Assembly: GCA_020744225.1 (NCBI GenBank)
Contig: JAGMWG010000003.1
Location: 1,674,001-1,738,000 of the forward strand
DNA: 64,000 nt
From: Paraphoma chrysanthemicola
Lineage: Eukaryota; Ascomycota; Dothideomycetes; Pleosporales; Phaeosphaeriaceae
Direction of reading: 5' to 3'
The notes under the pieces are model-generated. The model did no database searches. It saw only the letters and a program-made list of their open reading frames with translations, and had not been told where the DNA came from. Position numbers and translations under genes: made by a program. Every line of letters begins with the position of its first letter. The first letter of the stretch is position 1. Shown here piece by piece: positions 45,378 to 56,278 of the stretch.

Positions 45378-46979
45378 TCGTTACATGCGAGATTATCCTC
45401 CAAGAATGTCAGCTCAATGATCACGCTGTGCAGCTTAAGGTGCAACAATGAGAAAGGCGGGAATGAGACAGATTGAATGACGTGCATCAAAGAGCCTACA
45501 AACGATACACGAAGCTGTCCTCGATCCAATGAAAGAAAGATGACCGGCTGAGGTCCAAGGGCGAGGATATGTAGACGAGGAAAGCCGCTCGGTTCTCACC
45601 GGTGTCGAGCGTCGTGCTGGTGGCAAGTGAGCCGACCTTGCACAGCCACCACATGTTGGTACGCTGCCCCGTACGAATCGCCTAATAAGGCTTTGCATGA
45701 TGGCAGGACGCGTCAAATTATTTCAGATTTGACATTCGAATAGATGCCACGAAAGAAGATGTGATGGGCTAATGCGCCGAGCTCCATCGTTAAGTTCAGC
45801 TTATTAAGAGAAGAAGAGCGGCAACTACGGCCATTTCTCTCAACTAGCTCCACGTGTAGACGTCCAAGATTACGCGAGTGTACCCCTAGGAGAAATGTTT
45901 AAAAGAGTGGCAACTAGCGGCCACATTCCTCAGTAGCTCCACGTGTACAGCGTCTGAGGTGATGTGCATCTGCACCTCGGTCATGAGTCGGCATTAAACA
46001 TTGGTTAGGGATGACTTGCGGCGCTTAACGCAAATCCGCTCTTCAGCGCACAGCCTATCACAGTATGCCGTTTACACTAGGTCATAGTAGCTGTTCTACC
46101 CTAGCTCTAGATCGCATGCGATTGCGACTTAGGTCAACGCAAAGCTAGAGCAAGGAAAAAGCCTCTTACCTTTACTCTCAGGCCCTGCTTAGATTGTGAC
46201 GGTGGGTCCGCACTGGTGCGAACCATGCTAGCCCCACATCCAACCAACATTGTTATCAAGTTCACTCGCGTTCTCATGCTGTTATACATCTACCACACAT
46301 TTTCAGCTCGAATTGACTTCCTTCTTCACATTCGCACAAGCTCTGTCCTACAACTTTACAGCGAAACCCAATTTGTTCTTAATGCATTTGGCACGTTTTT
46401 CATTCTCATCGATACTTCTACATGACCTTTAGACCTCATTGCTGTATCTGTTTTTCCAGGCTGCGCAAACCGAACATCTCAGCCGTACCCAAACATCTTC
46501 AAATACATTGCGGACGCGGCACTGGAGGTGTTAAGCTCACGGGCAATCTCTACTGGCGATCATAGCGCTTCCAGTCTGGGATACACTTCAGAGCAATCCA
46601 AGCGCAGCAACTCAACCCAGTCGACGAATCTCGCGTGACCAGCAACGCAAATTTCGAATGCTGAGCTATTGACTTGATTCTGATTGTCCTTGCAACGGCT
46701 TCTTCCAGCCTCTTCACCAATCTTGCTAGCTACAGTCGGTGCAAGCCATCAAGTCCCGGTAGTCCCACTGGCGGATGACGCGAGGTACCTTTGTCACCAC
46801 GCGCCTCAAACTTTGGGATTAACCCGACTAGTCACCACCTGTCTACCGCCACCAAGTCGAATATTTCTGGACGAAGTAGTCTGGTCACGCCGGCTGTTGA
46901 TGAGCACCGCTTTGTTGGTCACCTCTTTCCATCGTGTGCGAAAAGCCAGTGGGATTGGACCAGACGTCTTCAAAGTGTT
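45378..46979. other. intergenic with a short tandem duplication
   Basis: Contains the imperfect duplicate at 45814-45954; otherwise no recognised gene. Confidence 0.5.
45814..45954 (+). repeat. imperfect direct repeat of a ~51-bp block
   Basis: 45814-45864 and 45903-45954 share AAGAG(C/T)GGCAACTA, CGGCCA and AGCTCCACGTGTA followed by GCGTC/GACGTC, spaced 89 bp start to start. Both carry the E-box-like CACGTG. Possibly a regulatory duplication; function unknown. Confidence 0.55.
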
Positions 46980-47376
46980 ATGAGTGGTAGGTTGTCTCTG
47001 ACTGGTATGAGGTGATATTGCTGATCAATGTTTACACAGACTCAACAGCGATGCAGGGGCCCAACACTGGTCCTTCTGTCAAGGCCCCAGAATGGTCTAA
47101 AGAAGCCCTCTTCGGGTTACTAGGCGTGCTTGTCGTCATTTTGGTTCCCTGTATTAGTCTTCTAATGAGACTTTGTGTCGTGCGACTAAGGCAAAAGCAG
47201 CCATCGAAAGACTTGGGTATGCATTCAAGAGAAAAGTCCAAATGAAAAGCTGCTGACAGATCTGGCAAGATACGCAGGAAGACCTGGAAGCATTGCATCG
47301 CAGCTCCGGGCGAAGTAGCAGGTGGAAAGGGAGGAAACCGAGGAGCAGAAATCGAACGCTCGTTTTCGTTTTGTAA
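46980..47376 (+). CDS. small single-span membrane protein, copy 3
   Basis: 96 aa. Exons are 46980-46986 (only seven nucleotides), 47040-47216 and 47270-47376. The last exon is 107 nt, exactly as in copy 2. The protein has an N-terminal Pro/Ser segment ending KAPEW, then SKEALFGLLGVLVVILVPCI and a basic tail ending RWKGRKPRSRNRTLVFVL. The third-exon acceptor (GGCAAG) was chosen because it restores the tail shared with copies 1 and 2. Without splicing, the frame would end at 47245 and lose that tail. An in-frame ATG at 47051 could serve as an alternative start. Function unknown; it is convergent with the CSN12-like gene. Confidence 0.62.
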
Positions 47377-47456
47377 GTTACACGGGGACAGGGGTAAACA
47401 TCCATTGGAGTTTTGGAACATGTGCAGATGCTCCAAGTCTGTTGTATCTTTTTTGG

Positions 47457-49222
47457 TTATTCTCCAGCCGCCCGCGCGCCGCTCAAATGCACAACCTGCC
47501 CTACACCAACATTCCCACCATCTTTCTTCCAGCCCGGCACATCATCCTTGTTTTTGCTTTTGATCACGTCCCATGGATTCGGAAATGCCTTGCCGAGACT
47601 GCCAGGCCTGCCGCCACCTGACAAGGCAACCTTCATGGACTTGCGCGCAATGTAACCATTCATAAGTCCTTGAGTGATCAGACTACCGCATATGCATTCA
47701 ATCTCGAGCATATCGAATTCGTGGTTGTATGGCACCAGTCCTTCGACTCCAGCAAACTCGGGGTCGATATAGGTTGACTTTGTTGTGGACTCGTGGTCGA
47801 AGAAGAGGTGGCCAAAATTCCGACGACCAGGTCCTTGATCCTGTGCAGCCATCGCAGGGTTCTTGATCTTGGCGCGACGCTCGAGAAAGCTAAAGGCGTG
47901 CAGTAGAGCGTAGAGATCAAGCGACGACGCTTTCTGCTCTTGCTCGCCGTCAGCATTGACGGTAGCGACACCTTGCTGTCCGGTCAGGAGAAACACTCTC
48001 CGAGCTAGTGATCGCCAGACCAAGACTTCGCAGTAGTTGCCAATCTGGTAAAAGATACGATGGTGAAGGAGAAAGTCGGCACTGGGGTGGGTCAAGTCAA
48101 GGCTGGTGATCCTTTGAAATGCTTCGAGGTCGCCTTTTCGAATGGCTTGGGTGAGTGGGGTAAAGACTTCGCGGAAACCTTTAGCTTCTTTGAGTCGATA
48201 CACGCTCTCCGTAGGAAAGCGGCCAAGGATCATGTTCGATGTTACCAGGTAAATGAGTATCAAGCGGCGCTGCTTGTAACAAGCGCTGTGCGCATAGCAG
48301 TGGTCCCAAGCTTCTTGAAGTACAAGCTGAGCCTGATAGAATTGGGTGTTGGCGAAGTTGTATCGGCCAAGGTAATAGAGGAAAGTCACACGCTCGGCAG
48401 CATCGTAGAAACGTAGAGGTGGCGATGAGTTCATGATATTCCTGAAGATGGTCTCGCAGCTCTCTGGCTTGCCGGCCTGAAAGAGAATGCGTAGGCAGAT
48501 GTTAGCCATTTTGTAGATACCCACTTTCTTTCCATCGGGTTTGCCGTTCTTTATTCCCCCGGGAACAGTATTGCGATCATTCAAACATGTGATGAAAGCT
48601 TGTCGAACAACATTGGCAGCCTTTTCTGGAAGCGATTCTCGCTGGCCTTCCTCATTCATCGAGTCTTCGACCAAATGCTGGATGAGCTCTGGCTGCTTGT
48701 CTAAGCCGACAGCTACCTTGGCAAAGACCTTGGAGTATGCCATGATCGTTGGAAGCATAAGGATGCCCTTTGTTGGGTGCTGCAAGGCGCTGGTTGCTTG
48801 TCTTACTCAAATCAACTTCATCCGTATCATGAGGATGATTTAAACGCTTACTGTAAAAGCTCGCTAAGGCGCTGGTAGACTTCAAGTAGGTTGCCAGGAT
48901 CCACATCTCTCAAGAAAGCCATCCAGCCTATAAGAAAGGTAACAAGCGCGCTCCATGACTGTATCGGTCTACCTTCGTTGTCCTCAGACTCTGCTGTCTC
49001 TGAAACGACCCTTTTTATGAGCTGTTCAAGCCGGCGTTCGGCCCCTTCGTCACCCTCTGGGTAATTGGTTTGCAACGATTGGATCAGCTCCTGATGGTCT
49101 GCTGGGAACGGAGGTTCAATGATGACGATCTGTTGCAGCTGACCCGCGTTCCACGCCTGGATGGCTTTATTGAGGGCAGAACAAAGTCTTGTTTCCACAT
49201 TACCGGACTGGAAGACGTTCAT
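47457..49222 (-). CDS. csn12: CSN12-like PCI-domain protein
   Basis: Exons (minus) 49222-48852 and 48789-47457 give 567 aa. The C-terminal half is a PCI module: TPR-like helices (NICLRILFQAGKPESCETIF, FYDAAERVTFLYYLGRYNF) then the winged-helix part (LTQAIRKGDLEAFQR, LVWRSLARRVF). The arrangement and the YSKVF...ANVVRQAFITCLNDR block match yeast Csn12 and the Thp1/PCID2 group. These proteins act in the COP9 signalosome-associated complex or with Thp3 in mRNA splicing and export (family knowledge). The C-terminal region (VECICGSLITQGLMNGYIARK-like) is the expected small recognition domain. The start ATG at 49222 precedes MNVFQSGNVE; a further ATG seven codons upstream is less likely. Confidence 0.87.
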
Positions 49223-49513
49223 TGTTGCGAGGTGAGTGAACAAGGGTGAAGCTCTTTGAGCGGTAGATGCCAGGACATAAAGTTTAGCGTCCTGACATTA
49301 GCGCTTCGCTTATTGATCCCTGCGCCGATCATGCAGGTCGCATACACGACCAGACAGGCCATTGCTCGCGAACGAAACTGTAGAGTGGGAGTACATGCAA
49401 GGTCACAGTCATGTTTGGACGTAACCATGGTGATCAAATGACAATGTTCCATCTGATATTGTACCTCCCATTGCATCAGGGTGCCGCGCAGGCTTCCCCT
49501 CTCATGTCATAAC

Positions 49514-50446
49514 TCAATCGTCCAAATCGTCGAACGCACTAAATATACGAGGAGCGGCTGGCCGTGGGACAGAGGGCTGTTGTACCTCCCTCGGTTCCGC
49601 TGGCGTAGGCTCTGCTTCCGGCGCAGACTCGGGCTCCGGGGCTGGCCTCTCATCTTCGGGCAGGCTCTTGATGCGCTCGGCCTCCTCGAAAGCGTAGATA
49701 TCGAACTCGTCCGTATCCTTGCCCTTTGCCTGCCAGTACATGAGTTTGTATAGATTACCGGTGCGGATCTTGTCATCGCTCGGCCATGGGTACCATGCAA
49801 TCTTGCTATCGTGGAGCTTCTTCAGCCAAACCTCCTCCTCAGCCGTGATATCCAAGGGTCCACCATTGGCTTTCTCGTCGTCCTTTGAATCCTCTGCGGC
49901 ATCTTTGGTGAGGTCCATAGCATCGGCGTTCGCGGGTGTGTTCACCCCGTTGGTAGGAGCGCCGCTCGAGGCTGCATCCTCCTTCTCTTTGTCCTGGTCG
50001 GAATTTGCCTGCGGCGCGCGTTCGCGATATGTAGGCGGTACGGTGTGCTGTGAGATGTTCTTCGCAAACTGCAAGAGCTCATCGAAGTGGACTGGGCAGG
50101 AGTCCGCTGGGAAGGTGGTGGCTGGCGTCTCGAACAACTCGTGGCGCAGTGTTGCTAGCGACGCGACCGACGTTTTGAGCTGCTCTTCAAGAGCGTCCAC
50201 CTCGGCTCGCAGAGACTGGATGCGGGCATAGTTGGCTTGGTGTCGGGCAACTGCCGGCAGTTAGTGATGAGCGCATCACGAGGAGAGGCTTGTCTTGCGT
50301 TGGTCCAAACCCTGGCTCAATTGGTCGTCAGCAGCGACTAGGTCCAGGGCAGCCTGCGGCGATGGATTGTAGGCCGCAATGGAGTCGACCAGCGTGGTAA
50401 GGGCTTTTTCGACGCGGTCAAACTGAGTCGACAGGATGTCCTCCAT
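49514..50446 (-). CDS. med4: Mediator complex subunit 4
   Basis: Exons (minus) 50446-50299 and 50250-49514 give 294 aa. The N-terminus MEDILSTQFDRVEKALTTLV and the LARHQANYARIQSLRAEVD coiled coil are the core Med4 region. A disordered Asp/Glu/Asn-rich middle precedes a conserved block WYPWPSDDKIRTGNLYKLMY, where the fungal protein contacts the Mediator middle module (family knowledge). The intron (50298-50251, 48 nt) begins GCAAGA rather than GT and ends CAG. No GT donor in the vicinity restores the HQANY frame, so this is a GC-AG intron. The tail is Pro/Glu-rich. Nuclear transcription co-activator role. Confidence 0.9.
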
Positions 50447-51198
50447 TTCAGTGGTGTGGTAAACTGTAAATTCAGAAACCAAGCAGCTGGGACGGGCCCG
50501 AGAGCATCACGTTTGCCGACGGTGCACGTGATCGCAGGGCTGCGCAGTCGTGCGGCGAGTGAATGGATGGAGGGCGTGGTTCCCGCGCAGCGCATGTCGC
50601 GTAGGGCTGCGGGCGCCAACAGCCGGGATCTGTGTGGTCGCTATTCTCGGGGGCGCGCACCGCACAGCACCGCACAGCACAGCGACGAATGCTCTGGTAC
50701 CGTCATGCGGGCCGCAGGCAGCGAACACTGAGGCACCAGTGGCCGCGGAGCACGGCCTGCTGCGAGAGCCGTGTGGCTGCTGGACAGGCGATTGCTGCAA
50801 GTTCACGCTCGGTGCTTGCGATGACGAACAGGGTCCTCGGGGACGCCGCTATATTTGTCTCGACCAGCCGAGCTGTCACCTGCAACCCTAGCCTTGAAAC
50901 CCTCCGCCCGTAACCTACGGTATCTCTCTGCGACTGCGAGCCCGAAGCCCTCTCGACAAGCATCTTCCGTAGCCCTCCAAGAATCCGAGCATTGCTTGTC
51001 CCTGCATCGCAGAGAGCCGCACTGTTGCCCGCGAGTCCCCCTCGTCTTCACCCCGCCATCGATTGGTCCCGCGGCCGCCACCTTCAGCTGTCCACAGTCT
51101 GCTGCGCCTGTCCCCCATAAGTCCCGCGCGACCACGCTTCCTCCTCCCGCGTGTCCCACGTCTCTTCTACACAGAAGTCCTCATTCACCGTAGCAGCC
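50447..51198. other. divergent promoter region med4 / ncs1
   Basis: GC-rich 750-bp region between divergent genes. Overlapping ORFs here are low-complexity and not supported. Contains short GCACCGCACA direct repeats near 50655-50680. Confidence 0.5.
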
Positions 51199-52378
51199 AT
51201 GGGTAAATCGTAAGTCACATCTTCTTTCCTCTCCCGCAGCGTGGGCCGCGGCCGCCTCTATCTCGCGGCGACTGCTGCCCATTCACCACGAGACCGGACA
51301 CGCCATGTCAGAGACAAACGCGCCATCCAGCTTCGCCATGGCTGTGAAGACCCGCGCGCAACCAAACTCGCCGCGCCGACCCCACCCTCGGCCCCAGGCC
51401 ACGCAACCATGTCTTCGCCGACCGAGCACCCGGAGCACGGCGCCGCCGCCTGCAAGCGACGAGCATCGCAGCCTCACATCGCCCTCGGCGCGCACGACGT
51501 CCCTCTGCTAGACCACTCGCACCCGCCGCTCAACTTTGCGCGCCTGCACCACGCCGACGTACCCCACCGCGTTGAGCCGGGATATATCCACTACAAGGCC
51601 GCACGCGACGGCACCCTGGCGACCGCAGTCCGCATTTTCGAGAGAGAGCTGGGCGCCCGCTGCGCTGTTGATCACCTCCACCTTGAGAGCGAGACGCTGA
51701 TTGTGCGACACTATAGCCAGAGCAAGTTGTCCCAGCAGGAACTAGCCGACCTCCAGAAAGCGACCCACTTCGACAAGAAGGAGCTGCAACAATGGTACAA
51801 AGGTGCGCATGCTGCGAGCCCGCAATCTCTGGGCTAGCTCTGACTGCAGCAAGGTTTCCTCAAGGACTGCCCGTCGGGCATGCTTACCAAGGAGGAGTTT
51901 CAGAAAATCTACAAACAATTCTTTCCGTTCGGCGATCCGTCATCATTCGCAGACTACGTCTTCAATGTATTTGACGCAGACAAGTCAGGTACAATCGACT
52001 TCAAGGAGTTCATTTGCGCGCTGAGCGTAACAAGCCGTGGGAAGATGGAGGACAAGCTTGATTGGGCGTTCCAGCTGTACGACATTGACGGCGATGGCAA
52101 GATCAGCTACGAAGAGATGCTCGCAATCGTAGAAGCCATCTACAAAATGGTCAGTAGTGCGATACTTCGTTTGCATGTCTACGCATTAACGCTTCCAGGT
52201 CGGCTCCATGGTCAAGCTTCCCGAAGACGAAGACACACCAGAGAAACGCGTCCGCAAGATCTTCCGGATGATGGACAAGGACGAGAACGGCAGCCTCGAT
52301 ATGGCCGAGTTCAAGGAAGGCTCCAAGCGAGACGAAACCATCGTATCTGCGCTCTCTCTGTACGACGGGTTAGTTTAG
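51199..52378 (+). CDS. ncs1: neuronal calcium sensor 1 / frequenin
   Basis: Exons 51199-51209, 51717-51802, 51854-52149 and 52199-52378 give exactly 190 aa, the standard NCS-1 length. It begins MGKSQSKLSQQELADLQK with the N-myristoylation Gly2 signal. EF-hand loops are visible: DADKSGTIDFKE, DIDGDGKISYEE and DKDENGSLDMAE; the first, degenerate EF hand contains the CPSG that normally inactivates it. NCS-1 activates phosphatidylinositol 4-kinase and tunes calcium responses at membranes (family knowledge). The first exon is only 11 nt, followed by a 507-nt intron, far longer than any other in this window. That intron stays open in the frame of exon 2 (see findings). Confidence 0.93.
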
Positions 52379-52977
52379 GGAAGAGTCGATACCCAGTGAC
52401 GTTTCTTGTACTTGTCTTCTTCGATATCACAGCGAGTTCGTGGGTTTTCTTAGCATGCTCTACTCTGGCATGCTGTACGAACGGGAGGGGGTCTCACATC
52501 GCTTGGGCGTACGGCACATCACGAAAGATGTACATAAAGTTCACCCGACACGTTTTGAATTATCATGGAATAACATTGCCCCGGTTGAATATGTGTAGTT
52601 CTCAAGTGGTCTAGCTGCAGTAAGACGGCAAAGATGCCGGACCCTGAATCAGGAGACGTGGTGGCTGGCTTGGCATACGCGTAACTTCCGAGTCTGTCAT
52701 TGAAGGTAACGTTGAAGCTCCGGCCAGGTAGCTTCAAGAACACCACATCACTTCCCCCGCCACCAGTACCCGGATTGTTTGCAGGCACGCAGGCGCGCCC
52801 GTTCTACGCGACCCTCATTTCCCATCTCTATCCGCCGCATCCTATTGACTGCGCACGCCAGAGCAGCGCTCCACCTGGCTGCACGCCTAGAAATTCGAGC
52901 TGACTCCGGTCTTTGCGCTCCACGGCGACGCATACGTACACCACGACTTCCATAAAGACACAAGCCACACAATCAAA
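52379..52977. other. intergenic, no gene seen
   Basis: 3' UTR of ncs1 and promoter of the TM9 gene; no coding signal. Confidence 0.5.
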
Positions 52978-54998
52978 ATGCGGCGACTCGATATATCATC
53001 ACGCGGCGCTGTGCTAGCATCAATTCTGGCACTGGTTGCCTCACCAGCGTCAGCCTTCTACTTCCCAGGCACCGCGCCGACTTCATACAAACAAGGCGAT
53101 GCCGTTCCACTGTTTGTCAACCATCTCACACCCGCCGATTCGCAGTACGACCCGAAACTGCGCTCCGTCTTCTCGTTCGACTACTACCATCCTGAGTTCC
53201 ACTTCTGCCAACCAGAAGGCGGACCCAAGGAGATCCGCGAAAGTTTAGGCAGCATACTGTTTGGCGACCGGATACAGACAAGTCCCTTTGAGCTGCGCAT
53301 GGGCAAGAACGAATCATGCAAATCGCTATGCCAAGCCACGTACGAACCGAACGATGCCGTCTTTGTGAACAGCAGAGTATATCAGGGATACGACTTGAAT
53401 TGGTTGATAGACGGACTTCCGGCAGCACAGCTGCTCAAGGATCCGAACACGGACCAGCCATTCTATAGTCCTGGTTTTGCGCTGGGCATGGTCAACGAAG
53501 GTACCCCGGAGTTCAACAATCACTACGACATTCTGATCGATTACCACGAGGCGAGCAAGGACAGCTACAGGGTGGTTGGTGTTCTAGTGGACCCGTATTC
53601 CATGCACGATTCCAACAATTGCAACGATGCGCAGTCAGCTGTAGTCTTGAACGAGAACGAGGTCAACAAGGTCTCCTTTACATACAGCGTGTACTGGAGG
53701 GAGAGCCCAACACCATTTGCGACGAGATGGGACAAGTACCTACACGTTTACGATCCCAAAATCCATTGGTTCTCGCTGGTGAATTCGGCAGTCATTGTGG
53801 TCTTCCTTGTCGGCATGGTCAGCACAATTCTCGTGCGGACGTTAAAGAAGGACATTGCGAGGTACAATCGTTTGGATCAATTTGCGCTGGACGACTTTGG
53901 GGAAAATGGCGATGTTGAGGATGGTGTGGCGGAAGACTCTGGCTGGAAGCTCGTGCATGGGGATGTCTTTAGGCCTCCAAAGAATCCTTTGTTGTTGTCC
54001 GTTCTCATCGGCAATGGAGCGCAACTCTTTGCGATGACTGCACTTACAATCGGTATGTCACAGACGAATCTTGACGTCGATACAGGTTGACTAACACCTG
54101 TCTAGCGTTTGCTCTCCTAGGGTTTCTATCGCCGAGCAACCGCGGAGCGCTCGGCACTGTCATCATCATTTTCTACACTCTTTTTGGCTTTGTAGGTGGC
54201 TACGTGTCAGCACGCACATACAAGTTCTTCCATGGCGAGTCTTGGAAGCTCTGCTTCTTTTACACGCCATTTGCACTGCCTGGACTTGTGTTTGCCACGT
54301 TCTTCCTGCTCAATCTGTTCGTCTGGGGTCGCGGCGCTTCGGGAGCTGTGCCATTCACAACGATGCTGGTGGTTGTAATCATCTGGTTCATTATCTCGGT
54401 GCCATTGAGTGTGGCTGGCTCGTGGCTTGGATTCAAGCAAGCTGCCTTCGATCCGCCAGTCCGCACAAACCAGATCCCGCGCCAGATACCCCCAGCGGGT
54501 GGCTATCTCCGGCCTCTTCCATCGATGGCATTGGCGGGCGTCCTTCCTTTCGGCGCCATCTTCGTGGAGCTCTACTTCATCATGAACTCGATCTGGTTCT
54601 CCAAGGTATACTACATGTTTGGATTTCTCTTCCTCTGCTTCGGACTCATGATCATCACTTCTGCCGCTGTCACCGTATTGATGATATACTTCTTGCTCTG
54701 CGCTGAGAACTACCATTGGCAGTGGAGAAGCTTCTTCACGGCGGGTGCCAGCGCAGCGTACGTCTTCGCGAGTTGCTTGCTATACTGGGTAAAGGATGTA
54801 AGCTGGACAAGTTGGACCAGCGGAGTGGTATACTTGGGCTACAGTGCGCTGTTGAGCTGCCTGGTGTTTGTGTTGACTGGTAAGTTTTATCGACTGGTCT
54901 TTTTCAGCATCCATACTAATAATTGACCAGGGACCATTGGCTTCTGTGCGAGCTGGTTGTTTGTAATGAAGATTTACAGCTCGATCAAGGTCGACTAG
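52978..54998 (+). CDS. transmembrane 9 superfamily (EMP70) protein
   Basis: Exons 52978-54052, 54106-54879 and 54931-54998 give 638 aa. A signal peptide (VLASILALVASPASAFYFPG) is followed by FYFPGTAPTSYKQGDAVPLFVN and the lumenal EMP70 domain with its paired Cys residues. Nine C-terminal spans follow, including HWFSLVNSAVIVVFLVGMVS and LPFGAIFVELYFIMNSIWF. The last residues KIYSSIKVD carry the KxD Golgi-retention signal that binds COPI in this family. TM9 proteins sort glycine-rich transmembrane segments and act in Golgi-endosome traffic (family knowledge). Introns are 51-53 nt. Intact. Confidence 0.95.
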
Positions 54999-55467
54999 TT
55001 TTGTACATCATTCGTTTAGAAAAGTTTCTAAAAGAAGGGAGAGCCGTTGTCTCAACCGGTATCACACCGTATACATGGGTACCTCTGCATGGCGTCTGGA
55101 GTCAGATACCATTATTAGCTTGATTTGGCATAAGGAATGGTTGAATAGAAACCATATTTCTCCAGAGCTTTTGCACATTAGCTTTTCCCGAAAGGAAATC
55201 AATTTTATTCAAGAGCACATTTCCTACCTGGTTCAGGACCTCCGTGAGGATGACACGCTTCATTGGCACAACTAGACCCCCACGCTGACTTGTGTAGCGA
55301 ACGGACACGGGCACAACCGAAATGTACTCAGAGCCTGCAACATCACCTCACTTCCACCACAAATCATACTTATTCTCACTTTGACACTCCACCGAAACGA
55401 TGGCGGATGAAACCCGATATGGACAACTGCCATTTGACCAATTCGCCCTAGTCTGTAGACCCTGGCC
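54999..55467. other. intergenic
   Basis: Short gap between co-oriented genes; no gene recognised. Confidence 0.5.
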
Positions 55468-56238
55468 ATGGCCCTGGCCCACTTGCACCTATCCCAACTA
55501 CCTGACACCTCACTACAGACCAATTGGGACTTCTCACTCCCCACCTCCAAAGACCAATCTCAATGGCTCTATCTCACGAAGAAATGGCTCGCACTGACCC
55601 TCAAAGAGCGAAAACCATACATCGACGCCGCAATAACCGATCGGCATTTTCCCCTCCAGGAGCAAATTGAACGCGTTCTCGTGCCATACCAAACGCAGCA
55701 GGAACGCCGCATCAACCCTGCACTTAGTTACGAGGTATCGATATGGCTGCGCACATGCTACGCGCCAGGGCTAGCACGTGCATATGCCGATATGGCAGAT
55801 TTCGCAGATGAGATCGTCGACAACTATCAAGTCCTTGACGACGCCACAATATACGATTTCGGCCAGAACTGGGATCGCATACTGGAGCGGATGCCGTCTC
55901 TCTGTGATTGCGACTACTGGGGCGACGTTGACCTTGACGAGCCTATCGAAAGAGATCCGCTACCTCCAGTCGATGATCCGACGTTCGCGTTGCACGACGC
56001 CATTCAACGGCAGGTTGTCATGATTTATTTGATTGATAGGCAGGCGTTGGAGGAGAAGTTGATCACTTTGCTATGGCTGGATGCGCATGGCGAGTGCGTG
56101 TGGTGGTACAAGCTGGATCCGGAGAAGCTGCTGGCATTTTCAGGTTGGATGGCACGAGGCGCGGGGTTAATGCTGCTAGCACAATTCGATTGTGAGGGTG
56201 TGTATGAGAAGGGAAGCTTGATTGATTGGATTTCCTGA
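55468..56238 (+). CDS. hypothetical protein
   Basis: 256 aa, single exon, starting at an ATG in CCATGGC context. No family recognised. The protein is acidic and Trp/Tyr-rich, with a central run TCYAPGLARAYADMADFADE and a Cys/Asp block CDCDYWGDVDLDEP. No signal peptide or membrane span. Codon use resembles the neighbouring housekeeping genes, and the frame stays open over the whole 771 nt, which supports it being real. Its stop lies 40 bp from the convergent permease stop. Confidence 0.6.
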   Translation: MALAHLHLSQLPDTSLQTNWDFSLPTSKDQSQWLYLTKKWLALTLKERKPYIDAAITDRHFPLQEQIERVLVPYQTQQERRINPALSYEVSIWLRTCYAPGLARAYADMADFADEIVDNYQVLDDATIYDFGQNWDRILERMPSLCDCDYWGDVDLDEPIERDPLPPVDDPTFALHDAIQRQVVMIYLIDRQALEEKLITLLWLDAHGECVWWYKLDPEKLLAFSGWMARGAGLMLLAQFDCEGVYEKGSLIDWIS

Positions 56239-56278
56239 TCTTGCCAATCTGGTGGTCTAGATCTGGAATGAAGCGGGC

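Noticed and set aside
51241..51837. 198-codon ORF as a separate gene
   Set aside because: Its last part is NCS-1 exon 2; the remainder is intron 1, GC-rich and without a domain. Kept only as a possible alternative start.
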